From: Oenanthe sinensis
Lineage: Eukaryota > Streptophyta > Magnoliopsida > Apiales > Apiaceae
Length of the DNA stretch: 64,000 nt
Assembly (NCBI GenBank): GCA_028671895.1
Contig: CM053795.1
Coordinates: 14,591,501 to 14,655,500 of the forward strand
Direction of reading: 5' to 3'
Position numbers and translations under genes: made by a program. The notes beneath the pieces were generated by a model. It worked only from the letters and a program-made list of their open reading frames with translations, was not told the origin of the DNA and ran no database searches. Positions 1 through 10,552 of the stretch are shown piece by piece. Numbering within the stretch: the first letter of the stretch is position 1; each line of letters begins with the position of its first letter.

Positions 1-1104
1 TTCTTTGAACCCAAGCAAAATTTGGAAGAAGGCAATTCTCTTGGTGCCAAGGTGATGCAGTGCATCTCTTATTTTGGGAAATCCTCTCCATCCGTATCTC
101 CTGCTGCAGTAGCATATGTGCCTAGAAAGGTACAGGATGAGGTTGGCAGTGTTGAGAATTGGTCAAGAGAGCATATAAAACTTTTCGGTGTCAACTATCT
201 GTTTGATTGTTCATTGGAGACCAAACTGTTTGACAAAAGTACTAAAAGAAAAACAGTCATAGTTGGTGAAAATGAAATTGAAGATGAATCGAATAAGCCT
301 TCTAACCTCACAAAGGAGGAAAGCAAAGAAGAGAGTAACGTGAAGTTATGGTCCTTTGGACTTGTAACACGACATGGTGATATGCCCAAGATTGTTGGTT
401 GCTACAAGGTTGAAGAGAAACAAGGTGGCAACGAAGCAGCATCTTCAATGATTACTACTAGCATGATGAAGATTGCTAAGGCTTTTCCTAAAGATTTTCT
501 AGCAGCTTCAGCAAATTCTTATGAACTACGTTTGAAAAGCAACTTTGGTAACGGAAATATGGTTATATTTGATCCTGGTGGTCAGGTGCATAACAAGCAA
601 ATGATCAGGAGTAAGGTGACACTAGCAGAAGATGTAATGATGATCAAAGTTGGTGGTCAAGTTAGGCAATTGAAGGAAATTATTAATTTGAAGTATCTTG
701 CAATCGACAAGGAGCATTCTCAGTTGAAGAGGAGGGTGTTTATGGTTCAGATTGCAAATTCAATTGGAATACAAGGCCTGGATATTCAGGAAGTTTGTGA
801 TGAGATGGATAGAGTTGTTAGCGAGATTAATCAACAGTATGTTGATCTTGTGAGATTTGAGCTCAATGCAATGCCATTCAAGTACAATTACATTGTTTTC
901 AGACAATGTAGGTCTGAAATAAACAAGGTAATGAGGCTCAAATACCGTAAGGCCTCAAGGAGAAGTGTTGTAATAATCATTTTTGATCCAGGAGGGTTTT
1001 TAAGTTTCTATAAGGCTCAACTTGTTGATTGTTCTGCTGGAATTCTAAATGTTCAACCCATGGTTACAAGACGTTCTCAATGGAAAAGTGATGCTTATCA
1101 GTGA
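1..1104 (+). CDS. Unrecognised ORF, 5' end outside the window; probably part of an LTR retroelement
   Basis: An open frame runs in from the left edge (frame 1, no stop before 1102-1104), giving at least 367 residues; the apparent TTG start at 22 is not a real start. I do not recognise a domain. Visible features are a short tract rich in E, S and K (about residues 80-110), two copies of the tripeptide-plus motif FDPGG (near 190 and 325), and a basic C terminus. The frame stops about 230 bp before a probable LTR that begins at 1332, and a purine-rich tract lies directly before that LTR. The context therefore suggests the 3' part of a retroelement polyprotein or a captured host segment. It could also be the last exon of an ordinary gene. 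Function not assigned. Confidence 0.4.
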   Translation, partial: FFEPKQNLEEGNSLGAKVMQCISYFGKSSPSVSPAAVAYVPRKVQDEVGSVENWSREHIKLFGVNYLFDCSLETKLFDKSTKRKTVIVGENEIEDESNKPSNLTKEESKEESNVKLWSFGLVTRHGDMPKIVGCYKVEEKQGGNEAASSMITTSMMKIAKAFPKDFLAASANSYELRLKSNFGNGNMVIFDPGGQVHNKQMIRSKVTLAEDVMMIKVGGQVRQLKEIINLKYLAIDKEHSQLKRRVFMVQIANSIGIQGLDIQEVCDEMDRVVSEINQQYVDLVRFELNAMPFKYNYIVFRQCRSEINKVMRLKYRKASRRSVVIIIFDPGGFLSFYKAQLVDCSAGILNVQPMVTRRSQWKSDAYQ

Positions 1105-1331
1105 TGTATTTGATCCAAGCAGAAGTTAGTTGTGAAGGAAAACAAGAAGTTGCACTGATGGTCTCAGCTTGTAGTCATCTTCTTGAGCAGTATGTCCAGA
1201 AGCTTTTGTCGCTCTTTTATCGTGAGATCTTGATATCAACTGATGGATCAAACTGCTTAAAACAGCTAGAGTGTAGTCTTGAAGTGTATGATCCACCATG
1301 AGGACATGGTTCAATTTCAAGGAGGGAGGAA
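1105..1331 (+). other. Decayed coding tail and polypurine tract before a probable LTR
   Basis: Reading on past the stop at 1104, a broken frame continues and its last stretch (about 1270-1345) reads HEDMVQFQGGRNVRKAS. Many plant Ty3/gypsy polyproteins end in a short acidic segment followed by a GG-rich stretch just before the LTR, so this looks like the polyprotein terminus. The tract caaggagggagga at 1318-1330 is a good candidate polypurine tract. The assignment rests on position and style, not on a recognisable domain. Confidence 0.35.
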
Positions 1332-1713
1332 TGTCAGGAAGGCATCAATAGAGTACTAGTAGTAGTATTTCATTTAGTAGTAAGGGTAGTTAAGTAATTT
1401 CAGAGTTAGTTAATATGGAGTAGTATAAATAGTAGCACATTTGTAATTTGGGATCATGTTTTGAAATATTATCAGAAAATGGAACTTGTTCCACAAGTCT
1501 CTCTCTCTCTAAATTCTGTTATTCTCTCTCTCTAACTGAATTCTCTCTCTAGGGTTTATATCTCTCTAAAACTCACCATTTCTCACCTGTTCTCTTGCAT
1601 TTCTAGCCTAGATTCTCTAATTCCTTGCTTGTTTTACTGTTCTACACATTCAAATACATAGAAAAACACAAAAACATTAGAAAATCTGGAAAATTACTTG
1701 TCAAGGCATGACA
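1332..1713 (+). mobile_element. Probable LTR (382 bp), TGTCA...TGACA
   Basis: The segment starts TGTCAGGAAGG immediately after a purine-rich tract and ends ...GGCATGACA, giving a 5-bp terminal inversion with TG/CA ends. Inside are a TATA-like tataaatag at about 1421-1429 and CT-rich tracts of (TC)n type at 1499-1560, both common in plant LTRs. The sequence just after it, attagtatccggta, loosely resembles a plant initiator-Met tRNA primer-binding site (TGGTATCAGAGC), so tandem or 5' LTR alternatives are possible. No second LTR is visible. Confidence 0.4.
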
Positions 1714-1828
1714 ACAACATTAGTATCCGGTACTGTAATCTGTTAAAAAGTCTAACTCTTTATAGACAAGTTACATTTGGGTTTAGTTATATTTACTATG
1801 TATGGTCAATATGTTAGAATTAGCTGGG

Positions 1829-1972
1829 TTTTTTTTGAATAAGTAGGCTTATATCCTTACAAATAAGTGTTTGTTCTAATAAATCAGCGAGAGTCGAACC
1901 CAGAACGTGGGATAGAGGATAAGCCCTTACCAAACCAAACCTGTTAATTGCTGTTGCAACATGAAGATGAAA
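1829..1972 (-). mobile_element. tRNA-derived SINE-like repeat
   Basis: On the minus strand the segment carries a box A-like TTTGGTTTGGTAAGGGC (about 1941-1925) and, about 35 nt downstream, a box B-like GGGTTCGACTC (about 1900-1890). It ends in an A-run (plus-strand tttttttt at 1830-1837). The order of Pol III boxes followed by a poly-A tail is the plan of a plant SINE. It cannot fold as an intact tRNA gene in the stretch seen. A related motif (accaaaccaaac) recurs at about 2010. Confidence 0.4.
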
Positions 1973-2116
1973 TATGTACAATGACGTGAAAAAAAATGTC
2001 TTAAAGGCCACCAAACCAAACTTGTTGTGGCATTATGAATAATTAAAGCTATATTTGTCCAAAACACTAATAATCCCACATTATACACTGCTAGACAAGA
2101 TATTATCTTCATATTA

Positions 2117-2396
2117 CTCCCTCCGTCCCATTTTACATGTCAATTTTGAGAAAAATAATACATGTCTACTATCTCCTTCCAATACAATTTTATAGGTAAA
2201 TTTCCAAAACAACCATTTGACTAGAGTATTGATATTTGTACTAGCAATTAATGTTAAGTAATTTTCATTCAAATCATGCATTGCTATCTCAATCATTACA
2301 AGTAATATGGATACAAGTGGAAAATAATTTTTATGTTAGAATTTCTTAATATGCGTAATTTTTTCAGAAGTGACATGTAAAATGGGATGGAGGGAG
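2117..2396. mobile_element. Stowaway MITE 1 (280 bp)
   Basis: Terminal inverted repeats are CTCCCTCCGTCCCATTTTAC at the left and its complement (ending gatggagggag) at the right, with a TA target duplication at 2115-2116 and 2397-2398. The size and TA duplication fit Stowaway (Tc1/mariner-type) MITEs. The internal sequence resembles the degenerate element at 6086-6355, so these are one subfamily. Confidence 0.88.
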
Positions 2397-2582
2397 TATT
2401 TATTACTGGAACTGAAATCTCCCAAGTTAAAGATGTTTTTTTTTACATTAGTTGAAGTTATGTTTAAAGAATCTTAAATTGCTTATGATAAGTTGATGAT
2501 TATTATAAATGCTTTGTAGCTCAAAATGGTTTATCTTCACATCCATGAGAAACATAGTGGAGAGCTTTTAGGTTTCTGTCGT

Positions 2583-2766
2583 ACTCAGTGTAGTGCCTTA
2601 TATTACAAGATATGGAGGGATTATAATAGTATTTTAAAGGGAAGCAACCGATTATTGGCGATAAAGTTTGCACACTCAGTGTGGTGCCTTGTATTACAAG
2701 ATATGGAGGGATTATAATAGTATTTTAAAGGGAAGCAACCGATTATTGGCGATAAAGTTTGCACAC
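2583..2766. repeat. Tandem duplication, 91-bp unit, two copies
   Basis: The stretch beginning actcagtgt at 2583 is repeated from 2674 with only a few substitutions; the second copy ends near 2766. The units lie just upstream of the candidate terminal exon at 2846. The near identity points to a recent event. Confidence 0.85.
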
Positions 2767-2845
2767 TAATAAATTAGTTTTAGAATTTTATGTGTCACTT
2801 CTTTATATTCAAGGTCTTTATACTGTTGTGCTTTTTCTTTTTCAG

Positions 2846-2934
2846 ATGCAAAGAAGCAGATTCAGGCATTTGCTTCTCAAACCATTGCATCTCGATTCTC
2901 ATCCACATTACAGTCTGCATTCACTGTTGTCTAA
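2846..2934 (+). CDS. Candidate terminal exon of an unidentified gene
   Basis: A pyrimidine tract and acceptor (ctttttctttttcag, ending 2845) is followed by an open frame that, after two bases completing a split codon, reads AKKQIQAFASQTIASRFSST and eight more residues to TAA at 2932-2934. The peptide looks like a normal soluble C terminus and lacks the decay of the surrounding repeats. No matching upstream exon is visible, so the rest may lie outside the window or be separated by the retroelement at 1-1713. It could be a chance frame. Confidence 0.3.
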
Positions 2935-3689
2935 GTGTCACAGGAATATAGGAACATGATCAAATGCATAGGAACAGGTAACTTTATGTGCCTAAGAATT
3001 ATGGTGGCCGATACTTGAGTTTGTTCTTCCAAATCTCACGTGGAAAAATCACTTTCTGAAGAAAATACCTCAAGTATATAGTTATTGCTCAGCAAGGGTT
3101 CATTTTGGTGCATGGACGTAGTGAATACCCTGTAAACCTATGGACTTGTACCCCAATTAGTTGAACAGAATTTTATTGTATTGTCAGTCCTGTGTTGCAC
3201 TGTAATTGTGCTTATCTCCTTTTTTTTTTAAAAAAAAATTAGTAGTGAAGAAATTTATTCATTTATAGTATATGTCTCCAACCCAGATAGCACATAAGAG
3301 ACCCCCAAAACCCACACCCACACAAGTAGCAGGGTTAAGAACCCAAAATGGAACTTGGCTCATAGAAATGTAAGCCTACAAAAATTTGTGGTTCATTTAA
3401 AATACATGGATGTTAAATTTGTAAATACCTTTTTGGGACTCCACTTGTGACCAACACAATTTTAAAATCGTTATCGTAATGAGCCGGTATGACCGACTTT
3501 TTAAAGTTGTGAAGTAATCACTGTCGCATGATCAGATTAATTCAGCATCAATAGCGTGAGCAAACAGTATCAATGGCGTGACTTTCTGTAATTAAACTGT
3601 TAGAGAGATCTTTCAATACAGTGTGTATTAGTTATAAGATGTCGGATGGAATTAAATTACTATAAATCTAATACTCCCTCCTACCCAAA
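2935..3689. other. Intergenic, possible 3' UTR then AT-rich DNA
   Basis: About 750 bp without a credible reading frame. The first 300 bp could be 3' UTR of the exon ending at 2934; a T9A9 run lies at about 3222-3239. From about 3675 a lone CTCCCTCC end resembles a Stowaway terminus, but I could not pair it convincingly. Confidence 0.4.
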
Positions 3690-4645
3690 TTTGGTCCAAA
3701 ACAATTTGGGGGACATTTTTCAAAAAAAATATATTTAGAATGTATATATCTTACTTAGTTAAAAAATTACAAAGTCAATAATATTCACAAAATATAAATT
3801 AATAATTAACCTATAAAACTAAAAATAAATACTAATTACATATGTATGTATATTATATATATGTTTATATTCTGAAAAACTAGATAATTCATTATTAGAA
3901 AAGAAAAATAGAGTTGCACTGAGTATCGATTATATATATTTTGTATCAAAACAATATAATCTAGTGTTAGTAAAATTTTGTCTTAAAACTCATATAAATA
4001 TATATATATTTTGTCTTTATTTTGGTGTAAAGATTCATTTTTTTCAAATTTTTAGTGAGAATTTTTAATTTGAACTATCTATTTGAGATGTTATTATGAT
4101 ATTATTTTTAATGAGAATTTTAATGAGATTTATATGATACTCCCTCCGTCCCGTTGAGTTGTTATCATTTCAAAATGGGGTGTCTGGCACGCATTTTAAG
4201 ATGAATTTTAAGGATAGTTTCATAATTTATTTTTGAAATTTTCCTTTTTTGTATAAAAATAGAACAATCCTATTTTTATACAAAAAAAGAAAATTTTAAA
4301 AATAAGTTATGGAACTATCCTTAAAATCCACCTTAAAATGCGTGCCAGAAAGTGAAAAAAAAGTGATAACAATTGGGTGGGACGGAGGGAGTATTACCTA
4401 AAAAGCAATTATGTGAATGTGAAAAGAACAAAAAAATGAGTTGATAAGTGAGAATAGTCACAAAGGAATTATGACTAAATTTGTTATTGAAAAAGTAGAC
4501 TTTCAAGCAAATTTGATAATTTTTTGGTGAAAATATGTGAAAATTTGAAAAAAATTACTGTAACCTTTTTTTATATTATATAATTTTTTTATATTTTTTT
4601 ATAGTAATGGTGGGAAGAAAAAAATTCGTCCCCGGATCTCAAATA
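3690..4645. repeat. Dispersed repeat R, copy 1 (interrupted by a MITE)
   Basis: This AT-rich stretch is homologous, in inverted orientation, to 34255-34885. Shared landmarks are the end ttgggggacattttt, a tract around tttatattctgaaaaacta, a segment gagatttatatga, and the far end ttcgtccccgg. Copy 1 is longer because a 252-bp Stowaway element sits inside it at 4140. No coding sequence is visible. The class is unknown; the ends gtcccc/ggggac hint at short inverted termini. Confidence 0.7.
4140..4391. mobile_element. Stowaway MITE 2, near-perfect hairpin, nested in repeat R
   Basis: A 252-bp element with TIRs starting CTCCCTCCGTCCCGTTGAG, flanked by TA at 4138-4139 and 4392-4393. Both halves are complementary almost to the centre (tatttttatac...), so a transcript would fold into one long hairpin. 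The related sequence at about 34500 lacks the element, giving an empty-site comparison. Confidence 0.93.
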
Positions 4646-6085
4646 TGTCAAGAATGGCCCTGCTTCTGTATATATTAATGTGCCTCATTACTCGTGTAGT
4701 TGTATATATATATTCTTCTCCTTTTTTTTTCGCGAAATGTATATATATATTCTTTATGTTTGAAATAAAACTTGATTTTTTTTATTTTTCTGCAAAACAA
4801 TATAAACTGAATTAGATTTAAAAAAAATATAAATTGAATTGTGGATTTTTAGTAGATGATTTAATTATATTTGAAATTAATATTAAAATAATATGTTTCC
4901 ATTTTTTATAATATATTCAAAAATTTTTATTTTGAAGCCTTAATTTATTCTCACTATTTTTTATTTATAATTTAGCTCATGGACTAATTATTATTGCTAA
5001 AAATCTCAAACCTTGATTGATTATTAAATTCATATCAATATATAAGTTAGATGTATAAAATAGATAAAAATATTTTGACCATGATAAAAATTGTATGATT
5101 TGAATAAAAGAATTGTTAATATTAAATAGAAAGTTAGAAACTATATAAATTTATCAATATACAATTTTTTTTATTATTCAATATTATAATTTTAATTTGA
5201 CTTGAGTATTTAACAACAAAAAATTTGAGTTAAATTGTTATGGTATCAATTTAATATTGAAGTGTTATACACGAAGTTAAAGGAATAATGATCATTTTCT
5301 TGAAAATGATAATGTACATTAGTTAGAGTGTAGGGGTAGTGTAGTCTAAACAAATAAAAGTTAAAACTTTTCTTAATTCGCGTAAAAAATCAAATCAACC
5401 AAAATTAAATTATTGGGATGGAGGAAGTATTTGATATGGTCCATTGCAAAAGTGCAGATGTTATCCTATAATTTAACACAATGTACATTACTACGTCGAA
5501 CTTATTTTGATTACTACGTTGAACTTATTTTGACCAATTTAATGAAAACACTGTCTTTAACTTTTTTTCCTTAAATTGTTTAACTGAACTTTATTAAACT
5601 AATTTACATATTTATTAACCACATGGGTAAAAAGACAGTAATAGTTTTACATTTCTAACAAAAATGGTGATTATAAGTGAATACATATAATAAAATCTTA
5701 GGTATAGATTTTTTATAATATTTTATTATTTTTATTTTAACTTTTTATTTATATAATTTTAAAAAATATATTAAAATCAATAAATAGTACGAGGTAAACT
5801 AAACATAAAGCTGGTTTGTTACTCAATATATTTGAAATTTTGTAATAAGCTCGTGAGCTATAAGTGATAAAATGGTGTTTTGTATTACTTTTGCAAATTA
5901 TGATAATTTTTATTGAAAAATATTTTTGCAAATAATGACAGTTTTTATTTTAAAATATATAAATAATTGTTTGGTGCAATTTAAAAATAATTTTCTGAAA
6001 ATGTATTCTGGTTTAGAAATTGATTTTAGAAAAATGTTTTTAATATAATACTTTTAAAAAAACAAATAAAAAATATTGTCAAATA
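4646..6085. other. AT-rich intergenic DNA
   Basis: No credible gene. The stretch is dominated by A/T runs. A lone Stowaway-like end (gggatggaggaag, about 5415-5428) followed by TA may be the decayed partner of the end at 3675. Confidence 0.5.
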
Positions 6086-6355
6086 CTGCCTCCATTCCCT
6101 TTTATATGTGCATTTTTAAAATGAATTTTGTTCCTAAATACATGTCCGTTTCTATTTTCAAAACAAATATAGTGATAATTTTTCTAAACTATCCCTATAT
6201 TTATTGTTTTCAAGGTTTGATCATTTAAAACTTAGTTTTATTGTCATTTTCCAAAACAATTATTAGGGGTATGTATAGGAAAACTTTGTTCAACTAACTT
6301 TTTATTAATATGTGTAATTTTTTCAAAATGGACATCTAAACAGGGGTGGAGGGTG
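6086..6355. mobile_element. Stowaway MITE 3, degenerate (270 bp)
   Basis: The left end reads ctgcctccattccc after TA at 6084-6085; the right end reads caggggtggagggtg before TA at 6356-6357. Internal blocks such as attaatatgtgtaatttttt match MITE 1 at 2117-2396, with many substitutions, so this is an older member of the same subfamily. Confidence 0.75.
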
Positions 6356-7091
6356 TAGTCATTTAAATTTTCATACAACAATTTTTTAGGAAGCACTTTT
6401 TTCATTCAACAAAAATTCCAAACCGAACTTAGGGCAATAGAGTTCAACGTTATCTATACTTGGTATAATAAAAAATAACAATCCTTTAAATATTATAGAA
6501 TCGTTAATTATTATTGATTTTTTAAATAAATAGATAATAATAATTAAATGTATTGCTAGAAAAATAAAAAAAAATTTAATATTAATTTTTAATTCAAAAA
6601 ATAAATATTTAAAATATATTATAAAATTAACTTTTTATATACCTTAAAATATGTATAAAAAATTGAAAATACATATATTTTGAGAGGAAGAGAATATAAT
6701 ATTAACAAAAAGCAAAATAAAAAATTTCCAAAAGATACATTACTTATTTACTTTGAATGGAGAGAACATCCTAGGTAAAAATGTTCCTAAATTCATGCTA
6801 CTCATCTCCCAAATTTCCACAATTTTTTTGTCGTTGTGAGCATTCCTGTTGGCCGCTTATGTTGTTGAACCATTCTCTGTTTAGCCATCAATTATATAGA
6901 CAACCTCTCTACTACATTTAAACTTTTTCATTCTCACCTTATTCTCTATGTTATGTGAATATTCTTTACTCGAATGTGTATATAATGATATCCGTACATA
7001 CAAATTATACATGCATGCATTCATGCACATATTAATTAATTTTTTCTAACTTGAGATTCGAAATTCAGTTTTTTCTTTTGATCATTCTGTT
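6356..7091. other. Upstream region of the invertase gene
   Basis: AT-rich, with no competing reading frame. It should hold the promoter and 5' UTR of the gene that starts at 7092. Several tatataat-like stretches exist (for example near 6980), but I cannot single out one TATA box. Confidence 0.4.
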
Positions 7092-10000
7092 ATGAACACA
7101 GTTAAATTTTTGACCATGAAACCATGTTGTCGACTACTTATTTACACTCGAAAACCTGGTTTTCTTGGATTTTCATCTCCGAGATGGCATTGTTCTTTGT
7201 CCAAGAAATCGACGAATTTTTATCATAATCGTACATTTTGTAGTCATTTATCTGGAAATTTGGGTGCTCAATGTGCTGTGGATCATACCCATAAGTCTTT
7301 TCTTAGGCAATATACAAGTTGGGGAAATTGTAGTACTTTCCTGGAAAAATGTAAAGGTGGGATTATCAGAAATGCTAATAGTTTTGCTGTTAAGGCTTTG
7401 CCACATATTAGGAATAAATCAAGTAGAACAGAGGCCGGTGTAAATGAGAAGAACCCGGAGAGTATTTATGGTCGAGGTGGAATAGATGTAAAGCCTATGA
7501 TAGATAAGATTGATGAGGAGGAGAATGTAGATGAAAATAAGGAGTACAAGGTAGAAAAGGTTGATAATGTAAATAATGAGAATTCGGTTAGTTCTAATGA
7601 GGATGAGGAAGTTAGTACCCGTGGTGAGGGGAAAGAGGCCGAGAAGGAGGCTTGGAAGGTGTTGGCGAATGCTATTGTAACTTACCTTGGGAGTCCTGTG
7701 GGAACAATGGCTGCGAATGATCCTAATGATAATCAACCATTGAATTATGATCAGGTCTTTATACGTGATTTTGTTCCATCTGCACTTGCTTTTTTGCTCA
7801 AGGGGGAGAAAGAGATTGTGAAGAATTTTCTCCTGCATAACTTGCAATTGCAGGTGATTAATTAACCGTCTCTTTTATACCAGTACGTGTATATGCTTTG
7901 TTTGCAGATTTGTTTTGATTAATTTATAAAGAATTCTTGCTTAAAATGCTGTGAAGTATTAAAAGCTAAAGTACTGCATTGATCATTTTCTTATACCATG
8001 CAAAATGCACACTTTGGATACAGTATGTGACCAAAAAATATGTCAGTTGGTTGATGATTGTATATATTGAAAGTACATTAGCAAAGTTGCTTACTTTATG
8101 ATTCCAACAAACTGTGACCTTTATTACCTTGGCTGGTACATACTTTGGATATATCACATCTGAATATTAAGATTTTACATTCTATTTGTAAATAAAACGA
8201 TGCAATAAAGATCATTATTCATAGGTGTTGCTTTTTATTAGATTACTACTGTATTTGATATGCTGATTGTGTAGAGTTTGTATTTCTCTGAGATCTCTGT
8301 AGAAGCAGGAGACACAACACTCATGTTTAACTCGTCTTTCTTTATTAATCATCAGTGATTTTGCTTGGTGATGTAAGTTTTGTTCATTTTTTGAGACTTT
8401 CAGGAGTTCTTTTTTATTGTTTTCCTTGTTCAAATGACAGAGTTGGGAGAAAACCGTAGACTGCTTCTGTCCAGGGCAGGGGTTGATGCCTGCTAGTTTT
8501 AAAGTTATAACAACGCCTCTTGAAAATGGCAAAGAGGAGGAAAGATTAGATCCGGATTTTGGGGAGTCAGCGATTGGTCGTGTAGCACCTGTTGATTCAG
8601 GTAATCCCTCGTGTGTTTAACTTATATTTCTAACCGGAAGAGATAGAACATCGAAGAAAGATGATAAAAGTGAAATAAGAAGTGAATATGTTGTATTATA
8701 AACCACTGGCTTCATACTTCATAGCATAAATTTCAGCAAGGCTATTGTAGCTGTATGATACATTTCTTGGGCAGACCCCCGTCTATAAGAGAACTAAAAT
8801 CAAGGGGAGTCTAGTTGATGCCTATCATTTAAATTGTTATCTGCAAATAAACTTTTTTATAGGTTTGTGGTGGATTATCTTACTAAGAGCTTATGGGAAG
8901 ATAACCGGTGACTTGTCTTTACAAGAAAGAGTGGATGTTCAGACAGGCATAAAGCTAATTATGAACCTGTGCCTGTCGGATGGATTTGATATGTTTCCTT
9001 CTTTGTTAGTAACTGATGGTTCCTGCATGATAGATAGGCGGATGGGTATTCATGGCCATCCCCTAGAGATTCAAGTAAGTTGATGTTGTCATCTATACTG
9101 TAGTTATCGTTGTCATACATCGTCTCATATTTTTGAATGTATGTTCTAATGAAATCATTAGCAAAATGGAACATTGTGGCACTTTTGTCTTGTAGGTAGT
9201 CATGTTGCTTATGTAAACATCCTATATCTAAGATTGGCATTCACCATGATTGTAAACAATAAGCATCTTGCATTGTCGAGGTTAGTCCTATAACCTGGGA
9301 CACACAACGACTATAAAGACTAAAAGATAAATTTTTAAGTTAGGTTATAAATGATATTGAAAAGTTAAGCACTGTCTTATCTTAAACTTTGCCGAATGTG
9401 ATATTGCAGTCTCTATTCTACTCGGCTCTAAGGTGCTCGCGTGAAATGCTTTCAGTAGATGAAGGATCCAAGAATTTGGTATCAGTCATTGGCAATAGAC
9501 TCAGCGCATTGTCATTTCACATCAGAGAATACTATTGGGCAGATATAAAGAAAATCAATGAGATATATCGATACAAGACAGAAGAATACTCTACAGATGC
9601 CCAAAACAAATTCAATATCTACCCTGAACAAATTCCTCATTGGTTAGTGGACTGGATTCCCGAAGAAGGCGGTTATTTAATTGGCAATCTACAGCCAGCT
9701 CATATGGATTTTAGGTTCTTCACATTGGGTAATCTCTGGTCTATTATATCCTCTCTTAGTACTCCAAGACAAAATGAATCTATTCTAAAGTTAATTGAAG
9801 CCAAATGGGATGATCTTGTTGGGAGTATGCCTCTCAAAATATGTTTTCCTGCTTTGCAATATGATGATTGGCGTATCATCACTGGTAGTGATCCGAAGAA
9901 CACGTAAGCTACTTGCAAAAAATAATTATCAGCTTCTTTAATTCGCGTATGATACATCTTAATTGAAAGTTTAGAACTCAAGACATAATTTCTTCAAATT

Positions 10001-10552
10001 TGCAGACCTTGGTCATATCACAATGGCGGGTCTTGGCCAACACTTCTATGGCAGGTGATCTCAATGCATTATTCCATTTCATTTTATTGCTAAACCATTG
10101 CATTTACCTTTTAAAAAAATCGAGATGAAGATAAATTTTAAAACAAAATGACAGTATTTCGTAACTTAGCAATGAGGAAATGGAGGCTGAAATGGTCACA
10201 AATATATTTTTGATATTTTTTGCAGTTCACATTGGCATGCATTAAGATGGGAAGAACAGACCTGGCATGGAAAGCAGTTAATCTAGCTGAGAAAAGGCTT
10301 CCAGCAGAGCACTGGCCAGAATATTATGACACGAGAAATGGCAAGTTCATCGGAAAGCAATCGAGACTCTATCAGACCTGGACAGTTTCAGGGTACCTAA
10401 CATCGAAATTGCTATTAGAGAATCCAGACAAGGCTTCACTCTTGTTCTGGGAAGAAGACTATGATCTTCTTGAAATATGTGTTTGCACACTTACCAAATC
10501 TGGCAGGAAAAAATGTTCCCGTGATGCAGCCAAGTCCCACATTCTTGTGTAA
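7092..10552 (+). CDS. Alkaline/neutral invertase, GH100 family, mitochondrial-type
   Basis: Hydrolyses sucrose to glucose and fructose at neutral to alkaline pH. I trace six exons: 7092-7853, 8441-8600, 8863-9074, 9411 minus one (9410)-9903, 10006-10054 and 10226-10552, all GT-AG and in frame, giving 667 residues, a normal length for long plant members. Residues 1 to about 60 are rich in R, K, S and aromatics and short of acidic residues, as in an organelle transit peptide; about 110-180 is an acidic E/N/D-rich linker. The GH100 core then follows, with recognisable family segments QVFIRDFVPSALAFLL (about 222), GLWWIILLRAYGK, GIHGHPLEIQ, FYSALRCSREM, NGGSWPTLLWQ and HWPEYYDTRNGKFIGKQ. The first exon carries all of the variable N terminus. 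Mitochondrial rather than plastid location is inferred. The sequence appears intact and functional. Confidence 0.95.

Noticed and set aside
1884..1942. Possible tRNA gene on the minus strand (GGTTCGA-type box B)
   Set aside because: Only the promoter-box sequences fit; no acceptor or anticodon stem closes, and an A-tail follows. SINE is the better reading.
3675..5429. One large Stowaway-type element bounded by CTCCCTCC and GGAGGAAG
   Set aside because: The two ends are poor complements beyond about 12 bp and enclose repeat R, which has its own copy elsewhere without these ends.
7419..7847. Minus-strand 142-residue frame
   Set aside because: Antisense shadow of invertase exon 1; composition follows from the coding strand.
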